64,000 nt of DNA from contig JAFDXG010000178.1 in NCBI GenBank assembly GCA_018268105.1, forward strand, positions 1-64,000, read 5' to 3'. This DNA is from Bacteroidota bacterium. Lineage in GTDB: Bacteria > Bacteroidota > Bacteroidia > Chitinophagales > Chitinophagaceae. Position numbers and translations under genes: made by a program. The notes below the pieces were generated by a model. It had not been told where the DNA came from and did no database searches. It worked only from the letters and a program-made list of their open reading frames with translations. Of this stretch, positions 1 to 9,877 are shown piece by piece (the stretch's first letter is position 1; each line of letters starts with the position of its first letter).

Positions 1-2835
1 CTCTACTATTACAGATACACCGGTGGCGACACCTATGTGTGGCGCTGGAAACCCGGTAGTGGTTGCCCGCCTAAAACTGCAGTGTTTCAAACCTATACTA
101 ACAAAGCGATTCTTGGTTTTGCATTTGCACCCAATGGGTTGTGTTATCAGTTAATTTTTACGGGTAGTGGACCATATGGTCTTGCTTTGCGCACAGTGGA
201 CTTTGCTTTAGGTACATTTGGACCAATCAAAAATATTACCCTGCCTACCGGAGTTACAATAACCCAGCAATCCGGTGACCTTACTTTAACACCTACCGGA
301 CAAATGCTGATGGTTTGGGATAAGCATTATCTGACCGTGAATTATGAGGATTATGCCACACCCAATCCGCTAAAAGCCACGTTGATTGCGGATTTAACTG
401 GTAATCAAATAGTGGGTTTAAACTTTGCGGAAGGAAAACTTATTGCAGCGGATAATAATAACAAGTATTGGGACCTGAATATCCTTACCGGGGTAAAAAC
501 TGCTATAACGCAAACCCCATGTTATCAGAGTAATGACTTAACGGAAATCATTTCTGGTGTAGGTGTAGCGAAAAAATTATCTTCTGCAATTCCTACTGGT
601 ACTCCTGGTGTGTACGACCTCAGCTATGATATTAACGTGAGGAACTATGGAGGATGGGATGTTAGCAATGTTCAGGTTGCGGATTTATTGCGAGGTGCAG
701 GAGCGCCATTTACTTTGACAAATGCTATTACTAATCTTTCGGTTTCATTTATAGATAACCCCGCAGGATTGACACTCAACGCCGGATATACCGGGTTAAC
801 TACTGGATCGGGGAAAGCGAATCTGCTGAATCCCAACCAGGTATTGCCTAATAACGTGGATAGTAATCATTTTACTATTAGAATTTCTTTCAGGGTATCT
901 GGAATTGTGGTAGGTAAAGTATATAACAACAATGCCAGAGTAACAGGTAATGGATATGCGGGTTTAAGCCTTCAAGACACCTCTACAGATGGCGATAATC
1001 CTGATTTGAACAATAATGCCAAACCTGATGATCCCGGAGAAGACATTCCCACTCCATTTGTTGTGTTGGTAGCTGCCGAGAGCCCGCCCTGTGATGCATT
1101 GAATAAAATTTTATATCTGCAGAATTTTGGAACAGGTACAATTTTGAGTACTCCTATCCCTGCGGCTACAGGTTCTGCAGGTACTGCTTCCACTCAATAT
1201 ACAGGAACTACTACACAGCCTGTTGACGTTGAAAAATATACCCTGGCAAGGAATGCCAATATGGGTAATACCACCAACTGGATCAGTCTTACAGATCATA
1301 CGGGCGGTTCTAACGGCAGGATGATGCTTGTAAATGCAGATGTAAAAGCAAGTAAAATTTATTATGACGATATCAATATCACCTGCGGCAACCTTAAATA
1401 TTCTCTGTTTGCATTTGTATCGAATATCGGTAACTCAACTTATTCAAATTTTTGCGATGCCTTCGGAGGTTTAGTGCCACCTAAGCTGACATTTACTGTC
1501 CGTGATGCATCAAATGGTACTATTATTACCAACTTAACCACACCTAATATTACCAGCGCAGCATGGACACAATATGGGATGAAATTTGTAATGCCTGCCG
1601 GTATTTCTAAAATAACAATTGAAATTACCAATGCTGCTGCTGGCGGTTGCGGCAATGACCTCGCAATTGATGATATACAATTTGGGTTGTGTGATCCTAC
1701 ACCAACAGTGTCTGTTAATAATACTGCAGGTTGTACAAATGGTATCACTACTTTTAGTGCAGCATTAAGTGATACAACTGTAATTTCGGGTCCACTTGAA
1801 TACCAATGGCAAATCAGCACAGATAACGTAAACTGGACTAATATTTCGGGGGCTAATAATGTTACCTATACTATTAATCCCGTGACTGCTGGTGATGTTG
1901 GAAAATATTACAGGGTGATTGTTGCTGCAGCAGGTAATATATCTAATGTTAACTGCAGGTATGTATCACCTGGATATTACCTGACCGCTAAAACACCATC
2001 AGTTGCTCCAGCATCAATTACACCATCACCTTTAGCTACCACCTGCCCGGGAAATTCTGTGTTACTTACGCAGGTGGGCGGTACTTTGGGAACAAATGCA
2101 GTGTACAAGTGGTACAGGAATAGCTGCGGCGACACCCTGATTGGAACAGGTAATTCTATTTCTGTTATTCCTAATGTTACCACTACTTATTATGTAAGAG
2201 CTGAAGGTGACTGTAATACGACAATCTGTGCGCAGGTTACCATCACCGTAAAATCCTGTGTGATATTGCCCGTAGAGTTCCTCCAGTTTAATGCAGTACA
2301 GCAGAGCAATCTGGTAGACCTCAACTGGAAGGTTATCACTTCAGAACAACTCAGTTTTTTTGATGTGGAACGTTCATCAGACGGCACTAATTTCTCAGCC
2401 ATAGGCAGAGTAGAAGCAAGTAGTACACCGGTGAATAGCGCTGCAGGCTTTAATTTTAAAGATGTGTCTGTTGGTGATGCAAGTGGTAATGTATTATACT
2501 ATCGTATCAATGCCGTAAGCAAAGATGGCGGTCGTAAATATAGTTCAATATTAGTGGTGCGCCTGTCGGGTACGGTAAGCCAGAAAATAAAAGTGAGTCC
2601 CAACCCGGCAAATACTTCCGTTTCGCTTAGTTTTTATTCGGCCTTGAGAGGCAATGTAGATGTACAATTACTTGATATGACAGGTAAGGTTGTGCTCAAA
2701 GATCAGCAAAGGGTTGAAGCCGGGCAGAATATTATTACTCTTGATCAGTTAGGCCGATTTAGCGAGGGGGTATATACAATATTGATCAGGATTACAGACC
2801 GATGGGAGCGAGAGCGAATTATCATCAAGCGGTAA
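1..2835 (+). CDS. Secreted multidomain protein with T9SS C-terminal sorting domain (5' end outside window)
   Basis: The frame is open to the first base of the window, so the gene starts upstream; a GTG at 37 is only the first start-like codon inside. The visible part holds a beta-propeller-like N region, a DUF11/CARDB-like domain around nt 600-1000 (LSYDINVRNYG), a jelly-roll-like region near nt 1100-1700, Ig-like segments near nt 1710-2250 and a C-terminal type IX secretion sorting domain near nt 2580-2835 (SPNPANTSVSLSF, then LDMTGKVV and EGVYTILI). Such proteins are exported across the outer membrane by the Por/T9SS system and anchored at or released from the cell surface. Substrate or partner is not evident. 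A strong terminator follows directly, so it is the last gene of its unit. Confidence 0.8.
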   Translation, partial: LYYYRYTGGDTYVWRWKPGSGCPPKTAVFQTYTNKAILGFAFAPNGLCYQLIFTGSGPYGLALRTVDFALGTFGPIKNITLPTGVTITQQSGDLTLTPTGQMLMVWDKHYLTVNYEDYATPNPLKATLIADLTGNQIVGLNFAEGKLIAADNNNKYWDLNILTGVKTAITQTPCYQSNDLTEIISGVGVAKKLSSAIPTGTPGVYDLSYDINVRNYGGWDVSNVQVADLLRGAGAPFTLTNAITNLSVSFIDNPAGLTLNAGYTGLTTGSGKANLLNPNQVLPNNVDSNHFTIRISFRVSGIVVGKVYNNNARVTGNGYAGLSLQDTSTDGDNPDLNNNAKPDDPGEDIPTPFVVLVAAESPPCDALNKILYLQNFGTGTILSTPIPAATGSAGTASTQYTGTTTQPVDVEKYTLARNANMGNTTNWISLTDHTGGSNGRMMLVNADVKASKIYYDDINITCGNLKYSLFAFVSNIGNSTYSNFCDAFGGLVPPKLTFTVRDASNGTIITNLTTPNITSAAWTQYGMKFVMPAGISKITIEITNAAAGGCGNDLAIDDIQFGLCDPTPTVSVNNTAGCTNGITTFSAALSDTTVISGPLEYQWQISTDNVNWTNISGANNVTYTINPVTAGDVGKYYRVIVAAAGNISNVNCRYVSPGYYLTAKTPSVAPASITPSPLATTCPGNSVLLTQVGGTLGTNAVYKWYRNSCGDTLIGTGNSISVIPNVTTTYYVRAEGDCNTTICAQVTITVKSCVILPVEFLQFNAVQQSNLVDLNWKVITSEQLSFFDVERSSDGTNFSAIGRVEASSTPVNSAAGFNFKDVSVGDASGNVLYYRINAVSKDGGRKYSSILVVRLSGTVSQKIKVSPNPANTSVSLSFYSALRGNVDVQLLDMTGKVVLKDQQRVEAGQNIITLDQLGRFSEGVYTILIRITDRWERERIIIKR

Positions 2836-2866
2836 TCAATTTATAAGATCTTAATAAGCCGGGTAT

Positions 2867-2917
2867 AATGTTCAAACGTGAGGTAAATTCATATTTCTCA
2901 CGTTTGAACATTTTTTG
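2867..2917 (+). terminator. Intrinsic terminator after the T9SS cargo gene
   Basis: A perfect 16-bp stem (AATGTTCAAACGTGAG at 2867-2882 against its complement at 2897-2912) with a 14-nt loop is followed by a run of T. It lies 32 bp after the stop codon at 2835 and between convergent genes. Confidence 0.9.
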
Positions 2918-2959
2918 ATTTTAACCATTACCAATTTGTATTGATAATTTACATTTGAC

Positions 2960-3958
2960 TTAGCATAGCAATGCTCCTTTATGGCTTATTTCCATGCCAG
3001 ATGATAATTGCAAAATGTTTTCAAATGTTGTTAACGCAATTTCATTAAGAGCTTCTGCAGTAAAAAATGCCTGGTGAGCAGTAACAAGTACATTAGGGAA
3101 ACTCATCAGCCGTTGTATGGTATCATCATCGATAATATTTTCTGACATATCCTTAAAAAATAGTTTTTCCTCCTGTTCATATACATCAATACCAAGGTAT
3201 CCTATCTGACCTGTTTTTAGGGCTTCTATAGAATCTGTGGTATTGATCAGTTTTCCCCGGCTGGTATTGATAAGCATAACACCTTGTTTCATTTGTACTA
3301 TAGTGCTCCTATTAATTAAATGATGGGTTTCTGGAGTAAGCGGGCAATGAAGAGAAATAATATCAGATTGACTGAAAACCTCGTTTAGAGATTTGTATAC
3401 TACGCCAATTTTTTTAAGTTCCTGATCTTCGGAAAGATCATGTCCCATAACATTACAACCTAAGCCTATCATTATCCTGCAAAACGCCTTGCCGATATTC
3501 CCGGTACCAATAACACCTACCGTCTTTCCATGGAGATTAAATCCCAATAAACCTTTCAGGGAAAAATTCTGTTCTCTTACCCTGTTATACGCTTTATGTA
3601 TTTTCCTGTTGAGTGTAAGGATCATGGCAAGGGTATGCTCTGCCACTGCTTCAGGGGAGTATGCCGGTACCCGGCAAACTTTTAAGCCATATTTTTTTGC
3701 AGCCTCCAGGTCTACATTGTTGAATCCTGCACATCTCAATGCAATGATTTTAATTCCATTTGCTGCAAGTGCCTTTATCACGTCTGCATTTACTTTATCG
3801 TTTACAAAAACACAAACGGCTTCCGCAGATGTTATAGCGTGTACAATATGCGGACCGAGATGGGTGTCGAAAAACTCCAGTTCAAATCCGAACGTCTCGT
3901 TATGTTTATTAAAGAATGTCTTATCGTATGTTTGGGCAGAGAAAAATATTATTTTCAT
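2960..3958 (-). CDS. ldhA: D-lactate dehydrogenase (D-2-hydroxyacid dehydrogenase, NAD-dependent)
   Basis: 332 residues, full length for fermentative D-lactate dehydrogenases, which interconvert pyruvate and D-lactate in the cytoplasm. The Rossmann motif GTGNIG is at 151-156. The family catalytic residues are visible: Arg234 in NTSRG, Glu263 in VYEQEEK and His295 in VTAHQAF. The insertion LFFKDMSENIIDDD before the catalytic His is typical of the LdhA subgroup and argues against glycerate or phosphoglycerate dehydrogenase. The gene stands alone, convergent with the T9SS cargo gene and divergent from a decayed gamma-glutamyltransferase. Start chosen at MKIIFFSAQT, the usual N terminus. Confidence 0.9.
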   Translation of the reverse strand: MKIIFFSAQTYDKTFFNKHNETFGFELEFFDTHLGPHIVHAITSAEAVCVFVNDKVNADVIKALAANGIKIIALRCAGFNNVDLEAAKKYGLKVCRVPAYSPEAVAEHTLAMILTLNRKIHKAYNRVREQNFSLKGLLGFNLHGKTVGVIGTGNIGKAFCRIMIGLGCNVMGHDLSEDQELKKIGVVYKSLNEVFSQSDIISLHCPLTPETHHLINRSTIVQMKQGVMLINTSRGKLINTTDSIEALKTGQIGYLGIDVYEQEEKLFFKDMSENIIDDDTIQRLMSFPNVLVTAHQAFFTAEALNEIALTTFENILQLSSGMEISHKGALLC

Positions 3959-4063
3959 AGTAGTGCAAATTTATTTCAAAGTTCTTTTATTAATATCATT
4001 TCCATTATTTTAGGAAAAACCCATATAGCATAACTTACCTTTAAAAGGGAAAAGAGTAAAGGA

Positions 4064-5223
4064 ATGAATTTTCCTCCCGAATACGGCCCGCTTGCAGCGG
4101 TTACTCCCGGTACTCCCGGCGGGCTGTGCACCATGCTTGCGGAATATGGCTCCATGTCACTGAAGGAAGTATTAGCGCCGGCAATGGAAATGGCAGCGCT
4201 TCAGGCGCTTAATATCCTCGAAAATTTTGATCTGAAAAGTATGGGCTATAATTCAGCAAACTATATTCATACCATCTGCCAGGCTATGCAATATGCTTTT
4301 GCCGACAGGGATTTTTATTACGGTGATCCTTATTTCCCGCCTGAAGAGCCAATGAAAGGGTTGCTTTCGAAAGACTATGCCAAAACAAGGGCTGCGCTTA
4401 TAAATCCTAAGAAAAACAATCCTGATATAGGACCGGGAGATCCATATCCGTATGAAGGGAAGATCAACCCTTATCTTGATTTACTCAGGCAGCGCGGTTT
4501 TTCGCCTAAAGGGAATAATAAAGACACACCTGGAAGTGCTACTCCAAAACATGACGTGTCGGCTTATTTCAAATACAGACATGAAACTCCCGGAATTGAT
4601 TCTGCTTATATGGATAGGTTATGGCGCGGTACTACTTCGGTTGAAGCGGCAGATGAAGATGGATGGGTAGTATCAATTACGCCAGGCGGAGGGTGGATAC
4701 CGGCATGCATAGCCGGCAATACAGGAGTAGGTATGAGTCAGCGCATGCAAAGTTTTGTTTGTGACAGTACACTTGATCCGTTTAATGTGGTAGCACCTGG
4801 TAAAAGGCCAAGAGTAACGCTGACGCCTACCCTGGCATTAAAGGATGGAAAGCCTTATCTGTCTTTTGCTGTTCAGGGCGGAGATACTCAGGATCAGAAT
4901 TTGCTCCAGTTTTTTCTTAATGTTTCTGAATTTGGTATGACAGTGCAGGAAGCTGTTGAAGCTGCTAATGTGAATACCGATCAGTTGTGGCTTTCGCTTG
5001 GCAGCACTACAATAAGCGACAGGGCACCCAGGGCCGGCAGTATTTTACTCAACAGCGAAACGCCTCCCTCGGTGAGAAAAGAGCTTATTAAAAAAAAGGA
5101 TATAAGCCGGAGTATTCATCAAGAACATCAGGCCCTATTAATGCTATATATTTCGACTGGAAACATAAAACGCTTTGGGGTGGGAGCAGCAATCATGGAG
5201 AAGATTATGGCATAGGCTGGTGA
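4064..5223 (+). pseudogene. Gamma-glutamyltransferase remnant: N-truncated, internally deleted, frameshifted
   Basis: The translation is clearly gamma-glutamyltranspeptidase-like: AAVTPGTPGGLCTML, then YAFADRDFYYGDP, the nucleophile region TTSVEAADEDGWVVS and the late motif GKRPRVTLTPTLALKDGKP. The family is normally about 550-650 residues; here the first part is absent. Residues 30-50 join AMEMA directly to LQALNILENFDL, two blocks usually separated by well over 100 residues, so an internal deletion is likely. At an A8 run (5090-5097) the frame shifts: downstream the correct ending (SGPINAIYFDWKHKTLWGG) is read in another frame and stops at 5223, while the open frame ends at 5215. It is unlikely to give an active enzyme. 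Confidence 0.85.
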
Positions 5224-5226
5224 TCA

Positions 5227-7146
5227 TTATTTTTTCTTTTTGTTCCATTGAAATTTTATGCCACCGATAAACCAACGCCCTGGCATGATGGCGCCCAGTA
5301 AATCACTGTACTGTCTGTTAAATACATTATCCAGTTCTGCAAAAACAATCAGCGACCTATGTAAGAAAAAATATTCAGCTTTTGTGTTCATTACAAAATA
5401 ATCCGGCGTAATGGTTGCATTAATTGATGATGCTATCTGTTCCTTTCTTTTCTTATACAACCCGTTTATACTCACTGCCAAATCTTTGAATTGGTATATC
5501 ACAGAGAAATTAGTGAGAAATTTGGCGTGCGATGAAATATAAAATGACGGTACACTATCGCTGCTCTTACTGTCAAGCCAAAGTAAACCAAGGCTTCCTG
5601 ATAACCGGTGTTGTTCAGAGAAATGATGTGTATATTGTATATCAGTTTCAAACCCGGTTGTATTTACTGATGCAATATTTTTAGCGAGGGCATAAGTGCC
5701 TGTAGGTATTAGATTTTCCTTCCTTGGCATTTCACTATAAGGGGTAGTGCTATAGTCTATAAGACGCTGATGAAAACGCTGAAAAAAAGTTGCCGATATT
5801 TTGAGATAAGTTTTTACAAACAAGTCGGCGCCTGCTTCATAGCTTACTGAGCGCTCAGCTTTCAGATCAGGGTTACCAATGGATCCTGATTTTACAACCG
5901 GTTTATTATAATTATTATATCGTTCTGTAAAATCTGCATCACGTATGGTTTTTCCAACGCTTCCCCGCAATTGCAGATTTTTGTTCTTATAGGAAATATC
6001 TAATTGCGGAACAATTTCTGAAGGTATATTTCTGAAAATTACCCATTGAAAAGAAGGATGAATATAGAGGTTGCGAATGAGTTGATGAGACAATGATACG
6101 AATGGTGAAGCAAGGAAAAGGTCATGGTTCCCCCTGTCATTGGACCGGATAATTTTTTGCTGGTAATTGAAGCCCGCTATCAGTGTAGTTTTAGTACTCA
6201 GCTCATTCTGATATTGCAGCAGAGCCTGGTAGAGTTTTGAAATATTTGAATTTGCTGAAGAAGCAGGAGTAAACATAAAGTTGTCATTTACATGTTTAAA
6301 ACCAATATCAAACTTCAGCTCATGTTTTTGTGTATGAAAACCCACACTCAACTGTTGCCAGTGGGAAGCTACTTTTTCTGTTGCAGTATCAAATGAATAA
6401 GTTGTATAAAAATTTTGTGCTGCAAAGTTGCGGTTATCATAAGCATACCGGTAAGCGATATCCCATTTTGGGTTGAAATAATATTTTGCCGAAACAGATG
6501 CGGTGGTATTATGAAAATACCCTTTGATCCCTCGTTGTTGTACACCATCTGCATTATTTGTAATAAATCCGCCACTTATACTAAAATTCTTTTTACTGTA
6601 AAACATACCTGCATCCGCATTCAAATAGCCGTATTCGCCTGCTGAAATTCCTGCATTGGCAGTTGCAATATCCTGATCCTGTTTTGCAGTAAATGTTTTA
6701 GTGAAAACATAGATTACGCCGCCAACAGCATCAGCGCCATATATTGCTGAGGAAGCCCCTTTTAAAATCTCTATCCTGTCTATTTCAGCAGGAGCAATGG
6801 GTATATAACTGTTGAAATGCCCTGTATTAGGATCATTCAGGCGCATGCCGTCCAGTATCACCAGTACCTGCTGATAAGTACCCCCTCTCAGCACAATATC
6901 GCTTTGCGATCCCATAGGACCCCGTGCCTGTATCTCCACACCTGGTACATAGCGCAGCAGTTCATCTAATGAATGAACAGGCAGGTTTTTAAAATTTTCT
7001 CCTTTAATGATAGTTATATTTCGTCCTGTTTCAGAAGATCTTTTCTGACTTAGGGTAGCTGTTACAGTTATGGGATCTAATTCAATTTCCTGAGCTTGTA
7101 TTATATGACCGGCTAAAAGCAGCAGTAGCGGTATTATTTTCTTCAT
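5227..7146 (-). CDS. TonB-dependent outer membrane receptor (BtuB/FepA-like size)
   Basis: 639 residues with a signal peptide (about 1-18), a TonB-box-like segment (DPITVTAT), a plug domain (LDELLRYVPGVEIQARG, VLVILDGMRLNDP, IEILKGASSAIYGADAVGGVI) and a C-terminal 22-strand barrel ending in FQWNKKK. The length and the lack of an N-terminal carboxypeptidase-like extension set it apart from SusC proteins. It resembles the BtuB/colicin-I receptor group, which imports cobalamin or metal chelates using TonB energy. No cobalamin riboswitch or iron box is visible in the 107-bp upstream gap; the gap carries a TACATTTG promoter element at 7166-7173. The substrate is unknown. Confidence 0.88.
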   Translation of the reverse strand: MKKIIPLLLLLAGHIIQAQEIELDPITVTATLSQKRSSETGRNITIIKGENFKNLPVHSLDELLRYVPGVEIQARGPMGSQSDIVLRGGTYQQVLVILDGMRLNDPNTGHFNSYIPIAPAEIDRIEILKGASSAIYGADAVGGVIYVFTKTFTAKQDQDIATANAGISAGEYGYLNADAGMFYSKKNFSISGGFITNNADGVQQRGIKGYFHNTTASVSAKYYFNPKWDIAYRYAYDNRNFAAQNFYTTYSFDTATEKVASHWQQLSVGFHTQKHELKFDIGFKHVNDNFMFTPASSANSNISKLYQALLQYQNELSTKTTLIAGFNYQQKIIRSNDRGNHDLFLASPFVSLSHQLIRNLYIHPSFQWVIFRNIPSEIVPQLDISYKNKNLQLRGSVGKTIRDADFTERYNNYNKPVVKSGSIGNPDLKAERSVSYEAGADLFVKTYLKISATFFQRFHQRLIDYSTTPYSEMPRKENLIPTGTYALAKNIASVNTTGFETDIQYTHHFSEQHRLSGSLGLLWLDSKSSDSVPSFYISSHAKFLTNFSVIYQFKDLAVSINGLYKKRKEQIASSINATITPDYFVMNTKAEYFFLHRSLIVFAELDNVFNRQYSDLLGAIMPGRWFIGGIKFQWNKKKK

Positions 7147-7253
7147 TTTAAACTATTAGTGGCAGCAAATGTAGGAACTTGTAATAAATGAACTCATTTG
7201 TTTGCGCGACTGAAACAGGTAATATCATAAATATTGATGTTAACAAAAGTTAG

Positions 7254-8018
7254 TTAGCCCCTTCCTGTAATTTTATATACCAACTGTCCAACTATTTCGC
7301 GAAGAAAAAGACTCCAGTTTCTGATGGCTCCTCCTGAGGGGAGAATATAATCGGCAAATGCATACTTTTCAATGGGTGTAACCATATAAGCACAGGGAAA
7401 AGCTTTTATTTGCAACCCGGCTTTCTCAAAAGTTTTTTTAGCCCTTGGTATATGAAGTGCGGAGGAGATTAGTAAATAGGGTGGTGCAAAGTGCATGGAG
7501 TCTATTATTCGTTTGGCATTGCCGGCATTCTCAGCAGTATTGCGCGAATCGGGGTCAGCAAAAATATTGCCGGAAGGAATCCCCAGGTTAATCAATTGCT
7601 GCCTGGCAAACTCGGCTTCCCTGAAAACCTTTTTATTCAAAATTGATGCATCGCCTGCAGCGATAATAATTTTACGGATATGCCCGGTTTTATATAGTTC
7701 AGCCGTCTGAATAAACCTGTCGGCACTTTCGTTGAAATAGGTTTTATTGTCTTTTTTATTCATTCCGGCAAAGCCACCGAGCAGTATACCTGCACTAAAA
7801 GTTTCTTCTTGCCGCAATTCAATTTTTTCAGGTTGGTAGGCTATGAAAAGTTTATTAATAATAAAATTATTACTGAATAGTAGCAGCATTATTACACCTG
7901 CGATATGGCACCTCTTTTTTCGTTTCTCATTTTTTGAAAATATGCCCCACACAAATACGAGTACTATCCACAAAAGCGGATTCAAAATAGCTGTAACAAT
8001 TTTGGAAAGGATCAACAT
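7254..8018 (-). CDS. YdcF/SanA-like DUF218 membrane protein
   Basis: 254 residues. Two hydrophobic segments at the N terminus (about 5-25 and 38-55) anchor a DUF218 domain with family motifs GILLGGF, ESADRFIQTAELYKTGHIRKIIIAAG, DSRNTAENA and LISSALHIPRAKKTFEKAGL. E. coli relatives ElyC, SanA and YdcF are envelope proteins connected with cell-wall precursor metabolism or barrier function; their chemistry is poorly defined. It is followed at 45 bp by the divergently unrelated but co-directional 3-hydroxyacyl-CoA dehydrogenase gene. No specific role can be inferred from context. Confidence 0.8.
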   Translation of the reverse strand: MLILSKIVTAILNPLLWIVLVFVWGIFSKNEKRKKRCHIAGVIMLLLFSNNFIINKLFIAYQPEKIELRQEETFSAGILLGGFAGMNKKDNKTYFNESADRFIQTAELYKTGHIRKIIIAAGDASILNKKVFREAEFARQQLINLGIPSGNIFADPDSRNTAENAGNAKRIIDSMHFAPPYLLISSALHIPRAKKTFEKAGLQIKAFPCAYMVTPIEKYAFADYILPSGGAIRNWSLFLREIVGQLVYKITGRG

Positions 8019-8063
8019 GAGGCGCCAAGGTAATGAAATCCGCTAAAACATATATCGGGTATA

Positions 8064-8966
8064 TCAATTTCGCAGTGTAAAAGTTGAAGGTACAGGTATT
8101 TTGTTTTCTGATGAATAATTATAAAATCCTTCTCCTGACTTGATGCCCAATTTACCTGCTGCTACCATGTTTACCAGCAAAGGACATGGTGCATATTTAG
8201 GATTTCCAAATCCTTCGTTTAAGACCCGTAATATACTCAAACAAACATCCAAACCTATGAAATCTGCCAGTTGCAGCGGCCCCATAGGGTGTGCCATACC
8301 CAGCTTCATTACGGTATCAATTTCGTTTACACCTGCCACTCCTTCATAGAGACTGTATATAGCCTCATTTAGCATGGGCATTAAAATTCTGTTGGCAATA
8401 AATCCGGGGTAGTCATTTACAATACACGGAGACTTGCCAATCATTTCGCTAAGCTTCACAATAGTTTCGGTCACTTCTTTTTCAGTAGAGTAGCCATTGA
8501 TAATTTCCACCAGCTTCATTACCGGCACAGGGTTCATAAAATGCATACCAATTACCCTGCCTGGCCGCCTGGTAACAGATGCTAAAGCAGTGATAGATAT
8601 TGAGGAAGTATTGGACGCCAATATTGTTGCGGATGGTGTTAGGGAATCGAGCTGTTTGAAAATATCAAGTTTAAGTACTTTATTTTCTGTAGTGGCTTCA
8701 ATAACAAGGTCTGCATTTTCTACGGCTTCAGACAAACTTGTGGTAGTGGTAAGCTGTTTGAATATATTTGTTTTTACTTCTTCAGTAATTATTCCTTTAC
8801 TCAATTGTCTTCCTGCATTTTTTTCGATAACCTGTACCGCATTTTTCAAAGAATCGGAATTGATATCAGTCAGGGTAACTGAAAATCCAAACTGCGCAAA
8901 AACATGGGCAATTCCATTACCCATTGTGCCTGCACCTATAACTGCAACTTTACTAATGGTATCCAT
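8064..8966 (-). CDS. 3-hydroxybutyryl-CoA (3-hydroxyacyl-CoA) dehydrogenase
   Basis: 300 residues, the usual size of single-domain-pair enzymes (Hbd/PaaH/FadB2 type). The NAD-binding motif is GAGTMGNGIAHVFAQFG at residues 11-27. The catalytic His-Glu region is present (GMHFMNPVPVMKLVEII), and the C-terminal domain reads DTVMKLGMAHPMGPLQLADFIGLD and SGEGFYNY. It oxidises 3-hydroxyacyl-CoA to 3-ketoacyl-CoA in beta-oxidation, phenylacetate or butanoate metabolism; which one cannot be told because no thiolase or crotonase is adjacent. The upstream gap holds a heptamer repeat array rather than a recognisable promoter. Confidence 0.92.
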   Translation of the reverse strand: MDTISKVAVIGAGTMGNGIAHVFAQFGFSVTLTDINSDSLKNAVQVIEKNAGRQLSKGIITEEVKTNIFKQLTTTTSLSEAVENADLVIEATTENKVLKLDIFKQLDSLTPSATILASNTSSISITALASVTRRPGRVIGMHFMNPVPVMKLVEIINGYSTEKEVTETIVKLSEMIGKSPCIVNDYPGFIANRILMPMLNEAIYSLYEGVAGVNEIDTVMKLGMAHPMGPLQLADFIGLDVCLSILRVLNEGFGNPKYAPCPLLVNMVAAGKLGIKSGEGFYNYSSENKIPVPSTFTLRN

Positions 8967-8980
8967 AGTTCATTGGTGAT

Positions 8981-9113
8981 TTGGTGAATGGGGAATAGTG
9001 AGAATTTGAGAGACGTGAAACGATAAATCTGCAACCTGCAACCTGCAACCTGCAACCTGCAACCTGAAACCTGCAACCTGATAGCACACTGCTCATCGCT
9101 CAAAGCCTACCGC
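8981..9113. repeat. Heptamer tandem array (CAACCTG units and diverged relatives)
   Basis: The spacer between two minus-strand genes contains five consecutive exact copies of CAACCTG, then AAACCTG and CAACCTG. Both flanks keep a 7-bp period in degenerate form (TGGTGAA, TGGGGAA on the left; TCGCTCA, AAGCCTA, CCGCTCT on the right). It is not a CRISPR: units are 7 bp and there are no spacers. Confidence 0.85.
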
Positions 9114-9117
9114 TCTA

Positions 9118-9759
9118 TTAATTTTTCTTTTTAAAATCCCCGCGTTTCCAGGCATTAATAAACTCACTCCATGCAAAAGGATTAAATATATTCATAGGCG
9201 GAGCCTGTCCCTGGTAGTAGTAGCTCTGTGCATTTTTCGATAGTGCATAATTTGTAGCTTCGCCACCATCTCTCGGCAGCATACGCATAAGCGCTTTTCG
9301 TTTGGCTTCACTGGTATTTTGGCGGGCTATTTCAATACCATCATCCGGTACATCGTTATTTACAAAATCCCGTTCAAACTGCTCTCGTGTTGGTCTTGCC
9401 CTGATGATAGCAGTAGGGAGGTATACCGTATCTTCTGCCATCAGTTTCACCATATTGTATTGATTACCCGGTATATCTAATGGAATTTTATCTGTCTCGG
9501 TTCTGTATGACACATGTGAAAAGCGTACCTGGTCTCCTTTGAGTACCACAATGGAAAAAACACCTTGTTCATTAGTAATCGTTCCGCGGTTCTGCCCTAC
9601 CACCATTACTGTTACACCCGGGATACCCTTCAGGCTGTCGTGTGTCATAACAATTCCATACAACTGTACCACAGAATCCTTTAAAGATTCAAACTGTGCT
9701 TTAGCGGCAAAAGGACAAGCCAGCAACAAAAGAAATATATATCGTAAAAAATGTTTCAT
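9118..9759 (-). CDS. Secreted carboxypeptidase-regulatory-like domain protein
   Basis: About 213 residues from the start MKHFLRYIFLL, chosen because it opens a good signal peptide (cleavage near FAAKAQ); an upstream in-frame ATG at 9825 would put 22 extra residues before it. Residues about 30-110 form a CarboxypepD_reg-like beta-sandwich (VVQLYGIVMTHDSLKGIPGV, then GVFSIVVLKGDQVRFSHVSY), the module found at the N terminus of SusC proteins and in stand-alone envelope proteins of Bacteroidota. The C-terminal half (LMRMLPRDGGEATNYALSKN) has no recognised domain but occurs in similar small secreted proteins. Periplasmic or outer-membrane-associated; function unknown. Confidence 0.75.
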   Translation of the reverse strand: MKHFLRYIFLLLLACPFAAKAQFESLKDSVVQLYGIVMTHDSLKGIPGVTVMVVGQNRGTITNEQGVFSIVVLKGDQVRFSHVSYRTETDKIPLDIPGNQYNMVKLMAEDTVYLPTAIIRARPTREQFERDFVNNDVPDDGIEIARQNTSEAKRKALMRMLPRDGGEATNYALSKNAQSYYYQGQAPPMNIFNPFAWSEFINAWKRGDFKKKN

Positions 9760-9877
9760 CAGCCGCGTAATATAGTTAATAGTTACAATAATAACTGAAC
9801 TTAGGAAAAAAAACAAAGTAAGCATTTATCGGGCTAAATTTGCGGAGGAATTAACCTTTTAACAAAAAGTTCGATAG

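Noticed and set aside
7147-7253. Cobalamin riboswitch before the TonB receptor
   Set aside because: The gap is only 107 bp and none of the conserved B12-box segments is present on the minus strand.
9035-9085. Possible CRISPR array
   Set aside because: Units are 7 bp, contiguous, with no spacers; no cas genes in the window.
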